The notes: generated by a model from the sequence alone, not told the origin. Shown: positions 19,406 through 28,707, numbered from the stretch's first letter. The stretch is 64,000 nucleotides of DNA from JAFAHD01 sp963772515 (GCA_963772515.1 CAVYXC010000005.1:283112-347111); one strand, 5' to 3'. Made by a program: numbers and translations.

Positions 19406-21292
19406 GTGAAGCATCATCAGTCGTTCGTGCACGCGCTCGCGCTATCGAGCGCTATCATGCTCATCGTCGCGCCGACGTTCGCCGCTCCGGCCCTCGCTTC
19501 GTCCGAGCAGATCTTGGCACTCGCGCGCCAGAAAGTGCGCTACGTCTTCGTCATCTATCAAGAAAACCGCTCGTTCGATTCGTATTTCGGCACGTTTCCC
19601 GGCGCCGACGGCTTCTACTCGGGCTTGCCGCGCGAGATCCCCGGATTCACGCAGCCGCTTGTCAACACCGACGGTACGACGACGCAGATCTCCCCTTTCC
19701 GCATCGGACCGGATCAGTATGCCGCCGACACGGACGACGTCGATCACTCCCATACGCGGACGATCGCGAAGATGGACATCGTCGACGGCGTGCCGCGCAT
19801 GGACCGCTTCGCGCTGACCGAAGAGCTCAAGTACTCCGCGTCCGGAAATCCGTCGCTGCAGGCGAAGCAATTCGGCGAGCTTACGATGGCGTATGAGGAC
19901 TGCGAAACGGTGCCGTTCTTATGGCAATACGCCAAGCGCTTCGCGCTGTACGATCACATCTTCGAGTCTATCAGCGGCCCGTCGACGCCGGGCAACCTCG
20001 TGATCATCGCCGGCCAGTCCGGCATCACGCAGTGGCTGCAGCATCCCGAAGAAGGGTTCACCGCCGACGGCAACACCGGGCCGGGCGTGCCGGTGGTCAA
20101 CGACGCCGACCCGTTGTGGGGATCGCCCTCCGACCACAGCGCGAATAAGATGCCGGTCAATCCTAAGGACTATCCCGGTTACGAGACCCAGTACAACCTC
20201 ACGTTCGCCGGCCTGCCGCTCACGCTCGCGGGCCGGTCGATCGCGAGCGTCGCGAGCGCAGACACCGATCCGGCTGCAGACCTGCGCGACGTCCATGACG
20301 ACATCGCCATGCTGGGCCGCAGCGGTCTGGCGGCGTCGGTGCCCTGGGGATGGTATGAGGAAGGCTATACGACCGAGCCGTCGGACGACTCGGCGGGTCC
20401 GACCGATGCGATGGGCCGGCATGCCTCATACATCACGCACCATAACGGTCCGCAATACTTCGGCTATGTGGCCAACAACAGCCACATGCGCGCGCGGCTC
20501 CACGGCCTGAACGACTTCTTCGCCGCGCTGCAAAAGCAGGCGCTGCCGCGCGGTGGCGGCGTGTTCTACGTCAAGGGCGGCTACCGCAACATCATGGGGA
20601 TGCGCCCCACGAACCCGGATCCTGCGGTGCAGAAGAATTTCCTCGGCGACGACGATCATCCGGCGTATTCAGACGCGCAGATCAGCGAGGCGATGGTCGC
20701 GAAAATCGTCAATCTCATCGCTCGCAGTCCGTACTGGAAGCAGAGCGCGATCATCATCACCTGGGATGACTCGGAAGGCGACTACGACCATGTCCGGCCG
20801 CCGATCCAGTACGCGCTTCCCGGCGAGGCGTGGGTCAGCGAAGGCCCGCGCGTACCGCTCATCCTGATCTCGCCATACGCGCGCCGCGGCGGCATCGTGC
20901 ATGAGTTCGGCGATCAATCGTCCGTCGTCAAGCTGGTCGACGACATCTTCGGACTCACGCCCCTCGCGTCGTTGCCCGACGAAGCGCGCGCGCGTGCGCT
21001 CGGGCTCGCGCGGTACGGCATCAACACGCTTGGACCCGAAGACGATCCAGGCAACGCGATCGGCGATCTTCTCAGCGGATTCGACGACGGCCGGCTTTCA
21101 GGAAGAACGCCGGCGCTGCCGGCATCGGATGCGGTGATCGCTGACGATACCGTCAACAAACTGCCGCAGACAACCGGCTTTGGCTGCAAAGAGCTCGGCA
21201 TCGTCCCAACCGACGACGCGATGGGGCTGCATAACCCGATTCCGGCCGATTTCAATCCTCGCCCCAAGACGAATCCGACCAAGAATCCTTGA
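19406..21292 (+). CDS. Exported phosphoesterase (PF04185 type, phospholipase C / acid phosphatase group)
   Basis: A 628-residue exported enzyme. GTG 19406 is chosen because AGGAGG sits five bases upstream (19397-19402) and the frame then begins KHHQSFVHALALSSAIML, a proper signal peptide cut near ALAS. The catalytic N-terminus YVFVIYQENRSFDSYFGTFP has the metal-binding E-N pair of this alkaline-phosphatase-like superfamily; further conserved parts are SGPSTPGNLVIIAGQ, IIITWDDSEGDYDHV (metal Asp and His) and VPLILISPYARRGGIVHEFG. Likely hydrolyses phosphodiesters or phosphomonoesters outside the inner membrane. A second, shorter member lies at 58608. Confidence 0.9.
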   Translation: MKHHQSFVHALALSSAIMLIVAPTFAAPALASSEQILALARQKVRYVFVIYQENRSFDSYFGTFPGADGFYSGLPREIPGFTQPLVNTDGTTTQISPFRIGPDQYAADTDDVDHSHTRTIAKMDIVDGVPRMDRFALTEELKYSASGNPSLQAKQFGELTMAYEDCETVPFLWQYAKRFALYDHIFESISGPSTPGNLVIIAGQSGITQWLQHPEEGFTADGNTGPGVPVVNDADPLWGSPSDHSANKMPVNPKDYPGYETQYNLTFAGLPLTLAGRSIASVASADTDPAADLRDVHDDIAMLGRSGLAASVPWGWYEEGYTTEPSDDSAGPTDAMGRHASYITHHNGPQYFGYVANNSHMRARLHGLNDFFAALQKQALPRGGGVFYVKGGYRNIMGMRPTNPDPAVQKNFLGDDDHPAYSDAQISEAMVAKIVNLIARSPYWKQSAIIITWDDSEGDYDHVRPPIQYALPGEAWVSEGPRVPLILISPYARRGGIVHEFGDQSSVVKLVDDIFGLTPLASLPDEARARALGLARYGINTLGPEDDPGNAIGDLLSGFDDGRLSGRTPALPASDAVIADDTVNKLPQTTGFGCKELGIVPTDDAMGLHNPIPADFNPRPKTNPTKNP

Positions 21293-21318
21293 AGACGTGC
21301 CGCTTCGGGCTAAAGGGC

Positions 21319-21570
21319 TTAGCGCTTCCCCGTCTGGCGCTGCGCCATACGCTGGTTGCGTTCGGCCATCACGCCCATGTGGGCTTTTTCCTCGGCCGAG
21401 AGGGGCGTGCTGATGATGAGCGCGCCCTTTACGCGTTCGGAAGCTTCACGCGAACTGCGGTACAGATACGAACCGAGGAGATAGATGACGATCGTCCCCG
21501 CAGCCGCCGGCCAGCCCAGATAGCGGTATGCGAAATACGCGACGACGAGGACCACGATCCACTGCAACAC
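21319..21570 (-). CDS. Small membrane protein of unknown function
   Basis: Eighty-three residues from a GTG start with AGGAG nine bases upstream. Two hydrophobic stretches (LQWIVVLVVAYFAYRYLGW and AGTIVIYLLGSYLY) lead to a charged cytoplasmic-looking tail (SSREASERVKGAL, AEEKAHMGVMAERNQRMAQRQ). No family recognised. It stands alone between two + strand genes and converges on the phosphoesterase gene 26 bp away. Confidence 0.6.
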   Translation of the reverse strand: MLQWIVVLVVAYFAYRYLGWPAAAGTIVIYLLGSYLYRSSREASERVKGALIISTPLSAEEKAHMGVMAERNQRMAQRQTGKR

Positions 21571-21703
21571 GCGTCAACACTCCTGTCCGAAGGGCTCCAT
21601 GCCTCTAATGCCCTCATCCGGTTTGGACTAGTCAAGTGACAGGTAAAGGATTCCACAGGTTGACGACGGTCACATTTCGCTTCTCTGAGAGGAACCTCCG
21701 GCC

Positions 21704-22606
21704 ATGTTCGCTCCCGTAGCTCCCCCGGCACCGGTACCTATCTACAGCGGCTTCGATTACGTCAAGGTCGACGCGCAGCGCCGGCGCGTGTATGCCGCCC
21801 ATGAAGGCAGTCAAGCGCTGCTCATCGTCAATGCCGACAACGGTCAAGTCCTTGGCCAGGTAAGGGTCGGTCCGATGCACGGCATTGCGATCGATCCTGT
21901 CACCGGCGACGTGTTCACCGGCGACGGCACGAATCGCACGGTAGCCGAAGTCGATCCAGTGGCGATGAAGGTGATCAAGTCAGCCGATGTGGACGGCTCT
22001 CCCGATGCGATCGCGTACGACCCGGTGTTGCATCGCGTCTACGCCGACGAAGACGACGGCACGCACATGTATGTCATCGACACGACGAGCATGAAGCAGG
22101 TGGCCGCCATCCCGCTTCCGGGTCACAAGCCGGAGTATTTGGCGATCGACCCGAGCACCCACAAGATCTATCAGAACATCGACAACCTCAATGAGTTCGT
22201 GGTGATCGATCCGACGTCGCTCAAAGTCGTGCAGAGCATCCCCACGCCGGGCATCGAACACAATCATCCGCTCCAGCTTGACCCCGGGCTCGGCCATCTC
22301 TACGTCTCCGGCCGCGGCGGATTGATGCTGACCTACGACTTGAGCGGCAAACTGCTGTGGACGACCAAGTACGACGGGTATTTCGACCAGTGCGATCTCG
22401 ACCCGGCCAGACACAATCTTGCATGCGGCGGGAACGGCGGCGTCACGATCTTCCATGATTCGGGCAGCGACGTGTCGGTGCTCGGCGTGCAGCCGATCGC
22501 CAAAGGCGTGAGAACGGTCGGCATGGATTCGCAGACGGGTAACTTCTGGGCGGTCTGGGCCTCGCCGTCGGGCGACTTCGTCCAAGGCTTCAAGGTCACG
22601 CCCTAG
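21704..22606 (+). CDS. YncE-like beta-propeller protein
   Basis: Three hundred residues built of repeats of the seven-bladed YncE/YVTN type: VKVDAQRRRVYAAHEGSQAL, IAIDPVTGDVFTGDGTNRTV, IAYDPVLHRVYADEDDGTHM, LAIDPSTHKIYQNIDNLNEF, LQLDPGLGHLYVSGRGGLML, CDLDPARHNLACGGNGGVT. Such proteins are usually exported and bind DNA, peptides or cofactors as scaffolds. The reading frame begins at ATG 21704 with a GAGAGGAACC box ahead of it and shows no clear signal peptide, so either it is cytoplasmic or the annotated start misses an N-terminal exon-like extension lost to an indel. Followed 44 bp later by the NlpE-META gene. Confidence 0.8.
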   Translation: MFAPVAPPAPVPIYSGFDYVKVDAQRRRVYAAHEGSQALLIVNADNGQVLGQVRVGPMHGIAIDPVTGDVFTGDGTNRTVAEVDPVAMKVIKSADVDGSPDAIAYDPVLHRVYADEDDGTHMYVIDTTSMKQVAAIPLPGHKPEYLAIDPSTHKIYQNIDNLNEFVVIDPTSLKVVQSIPTPGIEHNHPLQLDPGLGHLYVSGRGGLMLTYDLSGKLLWTTKYDGYFDQCDLDPARHNLACGGNGGVTIFHDSGSDVSVLGVQPIAKGVRTVGMDSQTGNFWAVWASPSGDFVQGFKVTP

Positions 22607-22650
22607 AATGTAGGCGTCGCATTCGCACGAAGCGGACGGAGGTCACTGTC

Positions 22651-23408
22651 ATGCGTGGACTGTTGTCGGGTTTGGCGGCGTGCGTCGCCGCGGCGGTGTG
22701 CGTCATCGGCGCGGCCGGCGCCGGAATCGCAGCGTCCGCTGCGGCGCCACCGTTTGCGCTGCCCGCGATGTTCTCTGGCTTGGAGCCATGCGCGGATTGC
22801 CCGGGCATCCGCGCGACCCTCGCACTCGGCGCAGACGGAACATACGTGCTCACGCTGCACTACTTGGAGCGCGACGTTCCGGATGTCGTGTACACAGGTC
22901 CGTGGTCGTATGACAAGGGGACGTCGAGGGTCAAACTGAGCTCGAAATTCGGCGCGCCGCAGTATTTCCAAGTCGTCGATGCGCGCACGCTGCGCGTGCT
23001 CGACCGTTCGGGCAATCAATCTCGACGCGCGCGCCGCAGACGCTTACGCTGGTCTCGCTGATCTCAAATCCCTGGTCGCTGGTGGAGCTGCGCGGGCAGC
23101 GCCTGTCCTCGGGCGCGACGCAGCAGCCGGTAAGCCTCGAGTTCGAATCCGGCGGCCGCGTCAGCGGTTCCACCGGCTGCAACCGGCTGACCGGTTCGTA
23201 CACGCAAAACGGCAGCCAGCTCCACTTCTCACCGCTCGCGACGACGCGCATGATGTGCGCTCAAGGCGCGGACATCGAAGCGGCGTACGTGAAGGCGCTC
23301 GGCGAAGTGCAGACCTACAATTTCGATACACGGCATGCTCAACCTCTACGGCGGCGGCTGGCCGCTGCTGCGCTTCAAGGCGGCGCCAAGCGCGCCGGTC
23401 GCGTCTGA
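22651..23408 (+). pseudogene. NlpE-like plus META domain exported protein, broken by two frameshifts
   Basis: The first frame (22651) gives a signal peptide and an NlpE N-terminal domain with the CxxC motif: FSGLEPCADCPGIRATLALG, GTYVLTLHYLERD. It fails after LDRSGNQ. A frame shifted by one base (a deletion near 23015) continues STRAPQTLTLVSLISNPWSL and a META/HslJ domain (SGSTGCNRLTGSY, LHFSPLATTRMMC). Near 23325-23335 a second, opposite shift leads to GMLNLYGGGWPLLRFKAAPS, the expected last strands of the META fold. NlpE-META proteins are envelope lipoproteins or periplasmic proteins linked to metal, oxidant or surface sensing. If the second shift is corrected, the frame would run to 23487, overlapping the convergent gene. 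Confidence 0.75.
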
Positions 23409-23415
23409 TCGAGCA

Positions 23416-24915
23416 CTAGCGGATCGGCGGACCCGGCCGCGGTCCGTGATCCGACCTGACGCCGGGCACCGGCCGCTCGCCCACTGAAGCGCGCATATGC
23501 AGCGAGCTCAAGGTGAGCACGCCGGGTTTGGGCACGTACATCGCCTCGTCCAAGAGCGTTGCGGGCGCGTTTGCGACGGCGAAGATGCCCACCGGATGGC
23601 CGCCGGAAAACGCCGTCGCGATGTAGTCGCCCACCATCGGACCTTGCGACGTCTGCGCGAGCCACGCGACGTTCATCGGCCCGGTGAGCGTGAGCGGAGC
23701 CGTCCATGTCGCGCCGCCGTCTTGCGAGCCGACGAACCCGGCGAATAGCTGGCACGACGCCGTCGTGCACACCGCGTTCGGATAGTAGTAGTAGGTCAGC
23801 CCGATGTGCGCGCCGGCGCCCATGGTCGCCGGGTCGATGCCGATGCCGGGTATGAAGTGATCGATACCGCTCGTCGTCGCGTCGATCGGCACGCGGGCCG
23901 GCGCTGTCCAGCTCACGCCGTCGACCGTCGTGCTGATGACGATGTCGTTAGAGCTGCAACCCGTACGGAAACGGCAGTCCTGCCACGCGAGGTAGAGTTT
24001 GCCGCTGGCGTCCATCGCCGCCGACGGCAGAGGGCTGGTGCGCATGTTGGCTGCCACGAAATGATCGGTGATCACGGCGACGTGGACGGACGCCGACCAG
24101 GTCGCCCCTCCGTCATGCGAGGTGAAGGCGATCATGTTGGCTTGGAAATTGTCGTTCATCGGCACGATCACCGCGCCGCCCGGCTGCACCAGCGGCTGGC
24201 CGCCGATGCCGACCGCGTTGTCGGCGGTGTTCTTCACCGCTCCCCACGTCACGCCGCCATCTGCCGACGTGCTCATGTGGATCAGGCCGTTATTGCTCGG
24301 GTCATCCCACTCCACATAGCAATTGCCGTAGTACGGGCTGCTCGGCGTGTCGTCGCACGTGATCCAATCTTTGTCATTCGACGGCTGGCTAGGCGCGACT
24401 GCAACGGGGAGGCCCCAGTTGATTCCATCGGCCGAGCTGTTGACGAGCACGGCTGGCGTCAGCGTGTTGCTGAAAAAGATGGGCAGCGATGACATCAGCC
24501 AGACGTTGTGCTTCGCGTCGAACGCCACGCTGGGGTCGCTCACGCTGTCATACGGACCCGGGTTCGGCGCCCACGTCGTCGTGCCGGGCAGCGAACCCGC
24601 GGTCCAGGTCATGCCGCCGTCGTGCGAAGTCGCAAAGCCGACGTCCGACGAGCCTGCGTTGAAGAACCGGCCCTGCTGCAGCGCCGCGACGAGCGTCATC
24701 CCGACGGCGACGACATCCGGCTCGACCTCGGTGGCGTGCTGGCTGGTGGGGTTGGCGAACGGATCGGTGCTGACGCGCATCACGCTGGACGGTCCTGGCG
24801 GCGCAGTCGCAGGGGGAGCGGTCGGTCCGCCGGGGATGCCCGATGAACCGCCGCCGCAGCCGGCTAAAACGGCGGCAGCGCATATGGGCGCGACAAAACG
24901 AGCCGGCGATCTCAA
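23416..24915 (-). CDS. Lipoprotein with BNR/Asp-box repeats, sialidase-like propeller
   Basis: A 499-residue lipoprotein (signal PARFVAPICAAAVLAGC, lipobox LAGC, Gly/Ser/Pro spacer). The body contains at least four Asp-box motifs: SHDGGMTWTAG, SADGGVTWGAV, SHDGGATWSAS, SQDGGATWTAP. These mark six-bladed sialidase-type propellers. The catalytic Arg triad and Asp/Tyr-Glu of true sialidases are not obvious, so it may bind rather than cut glycans. Contains Cys pairs (WITCDDTPSSPYYGNCYVEW and DCRFRTGCSSND) that could form disulfides. It converges on the NlpE-META gene. Confidence 0.8.
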   Translation of the reverse strand: MRSPARFVAPICAAAVLAGCGGGSSGIPGGPTAPPATAPPGPSSVMRVSTDPFANPTSQHATEVEPDVVAVGMTLVAALQQGRFFNAGSSDVGFATSHDGGMTWTAGSLPGTTTWAPNPGPYDSVSDPSVAFDAKHNVWLMSSLPIFFSNTLTPAVLVNSSADGINWGLPVAVAPSQPSNDKDWITCDDTPSSPYYGNCYVEWDDPSNNGLIHMSTSADGGVTWGAVKNTADNAVGIGGQPLVQPGGAVIVPMNDNFQANMIAFTSHDGGATWSASVHVAVITDHFVAANMRTSPLPSAAMDASGKLYLAWQDCRFRTGCSSNDIVISTTVDGVSWTAPARVPIDATTSGIDHFIPGIGIDPATMGAGAHIGLTYYYYPNAVCTTASCQLFAGFVGSQDGGATWTAPLTLTGPMNVAWLAQTSQGPMVGDYIATAFSGGHPVGIFAVANAPATLLDEAMYVPKPGVLTLSSLHMRASVGERPVPGVRSDHGPRPGPPIR

Positions 24916-24956
24916 CGCCGGCTCCGTTACGCGTGACCCTGACGCAGACCTTGGCG

Positions 24957-26870
24957 CTATTTGTGGCTCCCGTGCGAACCGCCCGAGCTCGGGGCTCTAC
25001 CCGACGGCTGCGGCGCATTCGTCACATGCGAACTCCAACCGCCCGAGGGCGCCGCATATCTGTACGCCGTACCCGAACCCTGCCACGGGTTCATCATGCT
25101 CGGCATACCCGGGATGTATGACGGACTGTGCACTGCGGTGTTGCCTGGGGTGAACGGGCTCCACCCACCTGCTTCGGCGGGCCCATTCGTCGTCGTATGC
25201 ACGGCCGTCACGCTCGGCGCGTTCGCCGGTCCGAACCTGCTCCACACGTTCGCCGTTTCGTCGCGACTGACGGTGTTGCCCGAGATATGCGTTGCGCTGT
25301 TGCTTTGCGCAGCATTCACGTTTTGCACCGGCGCTTGGCTTTGGCCGCCGGACGGTCCGAAGCGACTCCATGCGGTCGCAGTATTCGCACTCGCCGACGC
25401 CGGGGCGTTCGGTGCGTTCGGCGCTTTCACGGTGTTTGTCACGCCGGTTGGCGCTTGCGAAGTCATGCGCTGCGCGATCGTCAGCGCGTTCGCGCGCTGT
25501 TGATAAAACGTCAGCTCACCCTTCGGGGCAGGCATCGCGGCAAAGCGCGATGGGAGCGGGCCGGACGCGGCGACATTTTCCGGCGACTGCGTGAAGCGCA
25601 CGTCTGCTTTGGTCGGCGCGACGGGCAGCCAGCCCTTGGCAAGCGTGACGTCTTGCAGATCGCGCTGGCTGACCTGCACGTATTGGTACTTGGATCCGCC
25701 CGTGAACGAGCCGGCGCTGACCGCCGTCACGCCGCCGGGCCAGCGCGCGTTGCCGTACGTGTCGGCGATGTTATGCACGTGCGTGACATTGACGATGTTC
25801 GTGCTATTGGTGATGTGCGCAACGTTGTAGTACCGATGGTACGGCTCGTTCGGCCCCAGCGGAACCCAGCCGATATTGCCGATGCCGAAACCGAATCCGC
25901 CGCCGCCGAAGTTGAAGAACGCGACGAGCGCCGGCTGCCAGTAGGACCGATAGTAGCGCGGCCCAGGATACCACGCCCAGCCGAAAGCCGGCGCGTAGAA
26001 CCAGCGGCCGTAATGATACGGCGCCCAACCCCAGGGCTCGTAACCGACCCACGTCCAACCGCAGTAGTTGACCCACGCCCAGCGGCCGTACTGATACGGC
26101 GCCCAGCCGTACTGGTTGTACGGCGCCCACACGTAGCCGTAGTTGGGCGAGGCAACCCATTGGCCGTAGTTCGAGAGGTCGGCCAGACCGACGATGTCGG
26201 GACTCGCGTATGCGTTCGCGTACGCGCGCCACGCGAACTTGTCGCGGTCGGCATTCCAGGTGTCGAAGTCGTCATACGCGATCGTCTGAATCGTGCGGAA
26301 GGTCGGATTGGCCGACGAGCCTTGGATCGCGACGGTCACGCCCTGGCTGATCGTCTGCGTGCCCTGCGGTGCGATCAAATCGGCTTGACCCGAACGTACG
26401 GTGAGCAGCGTCTGTCCGTCGGAGGTCACCGTGATGCGGTATGAGCCTGCCTCTTCGGGTCTGATGCGGATCGAAGGGGTTTCGACCTGCGGCCGGCCGT
26501 CGGTCACTTTGATCAGACTGACTTCGATGGTGCCCGCCGCCAGCTGCAGCGTGTGATCGGCCGGATCCATGCGCGTGAAGCGCAACTGCACGTCTTCGCT
26601 CGCGCGCACGAAGCTGGCATCGTCGATCTGGATCTCGGCACGCGACCCGTTGCCGGTCGCGAGATAGTCGCCGACGATCATCGGCGCGTTGATAGCGGCG
26701 GCCACGGTGTCGCCCGAGTCGCCTTGCTTGACCGTGACCGTGCCGTTGAGCGCGCTTATGCGCGCGACGCTCACATATTGACTTTGATCGGCCCGTACCG
26801 GGACGCTTGGTACGAACAAAACCAGGGTGACCGCGAGCGCTGCCAGCCCTGGAACCGTCGAACGACCCAT
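24957..26870 (-). CDS. FecR-domain, Trp/Tyr/Gly-rich exported protein (DUF6600-like)
   Basis: A 637-residue exported protein from ATG 26870 (GGGGG box upstream), with signal peptide GLAALAVTLVLFVPSVPVRA. A FecR-like domain (about 30-200) includes ISALNGTVTVKQGDSGDTV, ALNGTV-type start of the fold and ITVTSDGQTLLTVRSGQADL. After it comes a striking Trp/Tyr/Gly segment (about 235-345) with repeats such as GYVWAPYNQYGWAPYQYGRW and YEPWGWAPYHYGRWFY, then a Gly/Phe stretch and a Pro/Asn/Ala-rich tail. This order (FecR-like, then WxPY/YGRW repeats) matches the DUF6600 group. A frame extension upstream to 26990 lacks a signal peptide. Likely periplasmic or surface; function unknown. Confidence 0.82.
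   Translation of the reverse strand: MGRSTVPGLAALAVTLVLFVPSVPVRADQSQYVSVARISALNGTVTVKQGDSGDTVAAAINAPMIVGDYLATGNGSRAEIQIDDASFVRASEDVQLRFTRMDPADHTLQLAAGTIEVSLIKVTDGRPQVETPSIRIRPEEAGSYRITVTSDGQTLLTVRSGQADLIAPQGTQTISQGVTVAIQGSSANPTFRTIQTIAYDDFDTWNADRDKFAWRAYANAYASPDIVGLADLSNYGQWVASPNYGYVWAPYNQYGWAPYQYGRWAWVNYCGWTWVGYEPWGWAPYHYGRWFYAPAFGWAWYPGPRYYRSYWQPALVAFFNFGGGGFGFGIGNIGWVPLGPNEPYHRYYNVAHITNSTNIVNVTHVHNIADTYGNARWPGGVTAVSAGSFTGGSKYQYVQVSQRDLQDVTLAKGWLPVAPTKADVRFTQSPENVAASGPLPSRFAAMPAPKGELTFYQQRANALTIAQRMTSQAPTGVTNTVKAPNAPNAPASASANTATAWSRFGPSGGQSQAPVQNVNAAQSNSATHISGNTVSRDETANVWSRFGPANAPSVTAVHTTTNGPAEAGGWSPFTPGNTAVHSPSYIPGMPSMMNPWQGSGTAYRYAAPSGGWSSHVTNAPQPSGRAPSSGGSHGSHK
26001..26108. repeat. Two near-identical 30-bp direct repeats inside the Trp/Tyr-rich coding region
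   Basis: Copies at 26001-26030 and 26079-26108 differ at 2 of 30 bases and lie 78 bp apart. They encode the repeated peptide GWAPYxYGRW of the FecR-domain protein on the - strand. The repeat probably allows expansion or contraction of the domain by slippage or recombination. Confidence 0.7.
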
Positions 26871-27016
26871 GACGACCCCCAATCCATCCTCAATCGTACC
26901 ATAATCGTGTGAAAAAGTGATGTGAAAGTTCCGTGCGCTCGCTTGCCTGCCCGCATCGCCCCATGGAAATTTATGCATCCCCCTGTACACTTTCTAAGGA
27001 TAGGAGAGTCTTCATC

Positions 27017-27472
27017 GTGCAAAACATCCAAACGACCCAATCATCGCCCTTTCTCCCGCTGAGCCCCGCCGGCATGGCGGCTGCGCTCGCCACGCTCGCT
27101 TTCCTAAAAGGCATTTTGGCCATACCGATCTTGTTCGCGGTGCATCTCCACATGGCCGGCATGGGCGGCCGTATGCGCGGCGGCATGCCCGGTGGCGCAT
27201 ATCCCGGTGGCAACCTGCCCGGCGGCCAAATGCCCGGCCAGACGCCCGGTGGGACTATGCCCGGCGGCGGCGTGGGTCCCCACCAGTGGGGCCACATGGG
27301 CGCAATGAGCCACATGAGCGCCATGAGCCACCTCGGCCTTTGGCTGCCGCTGTTGTGGCTTGCGTCAATCGTTCTGGCCGGCATCGGAGGCGCTTTGCTG
27401 GCCGTCGTCTACAACGCCGCCGCCACCTACGTCAGTCGTCCGCGTGCGCAAACGCCGCCCGCGGCCGCGTAG
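27017..27472 (+). CDS. Small membrane protein with a Gly/Met/Pro-rich loop
   Basis: A 151-residue protein from GTG 27017 (AGGAGA about ten bases upstream). Two membrane helices (AALATLAFLKGILAIPILFAV and LWLPLLWLASIVLAGIGGAL) flank a low-complexity loop made of PGG/MPGG units (GGMPGGAYPGGNLPGGQMPG) followed by a His/Met stretch (HMGAMSHMSAMSHLG). The Met and His density in the loop could bind copper or another soft metal, but this is only a composition-based guess. A strong hairpin follows 22 bp after the stop. Divergent from the FecR-domain gene. Confidence 0.65.
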   Translation: MQNIQTTQSSPFLPLSPAGMAAALATLAFLKGILAIPILFAVHLHMAGMGGRMRGGMPGGAYPGGNLPGGQMPGQTPGGTMPGGGVGPHQWGHMGAMSHMSAMSHLGLWLPLLWLASIVLAGIGGALLAVVYNAAATYVSRPRAQTPPAAA

Positions 27473-27494
27473 CGTCTCATCGACCCCAACAGAA

Positions 27495-27524
27495 AAAGGA
27501 CCGCGGCGCAAACCGCGGTCCTTT
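27495..27524. terminator. Hairpin terminator, 12-bp perfect stem
   Basis: Arms 27495-27506 and 27513-27524 pair perfectly around a six-base loop (cgcaaa). On the + strand the tail has only three T; read on the - strand the other side gives a run of five T. It lies 22 bp after the stop of the small membrane protein and most likely ends that transcript. Confidence 0.75.
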
Positions 27525-27589
27525 GCGTCGAAACCCGGCAGCTTCTACTGGATGGGAGCTCGTGCCGTCTGCGCCGAAAAATACTTGTC

Positions 27590-28696
27590 GTGATAACATT
27601 CGTCGACGCGCGCTCGTTGAGAGGGTTCTTGAGCGGGATAGGCCTGCTTCTGATAACGGTGGCTTTAGTTTCCTGTGCGAAACCGACCGCCGCTAGCGCT
27701 CCGGCCGCCGGGATGTTCGCGTCAGGGGCGGCCGACGGCTCTGTATGCGAACCCAGCATTCTCACCCCCGATGTGGCGCCTGCTGCCAAGCATGCAGGGA
27801 TGGCGTGGATCCCCGGCGGCGAGTTCTCGATGGGCTCGAACAATTCGAAGTTCGCCGATGCCCATCCGTGGCATCGCGTGCGCGTGAGCGGCTTCTGGCT
27901 CGCCAAGACGACTGTGACCAACGCGCAATTCGCCGCGTTCGTCAACGCGACGCATTACGTGACGGTGGCCGAACGCAAGCCGCTGCAAAAAGATTTTCCG
28001 GACGCGCCACCCGACGCACTCGTCGCCGGCTCGCTGGTCTTCACGCCGCCCGCACATCCGGTCGAGCTCAACGACGATTCGCAGTGGTGGCGCTACGTGC
28101 ATGGCGCCAACTGGCGCCACCCGGACGGACCGAAGAGCTCGATCGTGGGCAAAGGTGATTATCCCGTCGTCCAGATGGCGTTCGAAGACGCGCAAGCGTA
28201 TGCGCGCTGGGCGCACATGCGCCTGCCGACGGAGGCCGAGTTCGAATTCGCCGAGCGCGGCGGCTTGAGCTGCAAACCGTACGCGTGGGGTGATGAGTTT
28301 ACGCCCAACGGCAGGATAATGGCCAACACGTATCACGGCCACTTTCCCGACTCGAGCACGGCGCCCCACAATCATCCGACGACCATGCCGGTCGCTTCGT
28401 ATCACCCGAACGGCTACGGGCTGTACGACATGTCCGGCAACGTATGGGAATGGACGTCCGACTGGTATCGCGCAGATTACTATCAGCAGTTGGCGGCGCA
28501 GGGCGGTGTCGCAGTCGATCCGCATGGACCATCCACGAGCTACGACCCGCAGGAGCCCGGCGTGAACAAGCGCTCGGTCCGCGGCGGCTCGTTCTTGTGC
28601 ACCGACCAGTTCTGCTCGCGCTACGAAGTCGGCGGGCGCGGCCAGACAGAACCTAGCAGCTCGGCCAATCACATCGGCTTCCGCGTCGCGGACTAG
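27590..28696 (+). CDS. Formylglycine-generating-enzyme-like lipoprotein (SUMF1 family)
   Basis: A 368-residue protein with a lipoprotein signal (SGIGLLLITVALVSC, lipobox LVSC). The sulfatase-modifying-factor fold follows: MAWIPGGEFSMGSN, AKTTVTNAQFAAFVNATHY, WRHPDGPKSS, PVVQMAFEDAQAYARW, RLPTEAEFEFAERGG, GNVWEWTSDWY and the C-terminal GGSFLCTDQFCSRYE. C337 and C342 sit five apart exactly like the copper-binding active-site pair (C336/C341) of human FGE, so oxidase chemistry is plausible; many SUMF1-fold relatives lack this pair. FGE turns the Cys of a CxPxR or CxAxR motif in sulfatases into formylglycine. A sulfatase with CTAGR lies at 45620. The lipoprotein signal is unusual for FGE. The next gene is 11 bp downstream, probably co-transcribed. 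Confidence 0.88.
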   Translation: MITFVDARSLRGFLSGIGLLLITVALVSCAKPTAASAPAAGMFASGAADGSVCEPSILTPDVAPAAKHAGMAWIPGGEFSMGSNNSKFADAHPWHRVRVSGFWLAKTTVTNAQFAAFVNATHYVTVAERKPLQKDFPDAPPDALVAGSLVFTPPAHPVELNDDSQWWRYVHGANWRHPDGPKSSIVGKGDYPVVQMAFEDAQAYARWAHMRLPTEAEFEFAERGGLSCKPYAWGDEFTPNGRIMANTYHGHFPDSSTAPHNHPTTMPVASYHPNGYGLYDMSGNVWEWTSDWYRADYYQQLAAQGGVAVDPHGPSTSYDPQEPGVNKRSVRGGSFLCTDQFCSRYEVGGRGQTEPSSSANHIGFRVAD

Positions 28697-28707
28697 GAGC
28701 GCAGCAT

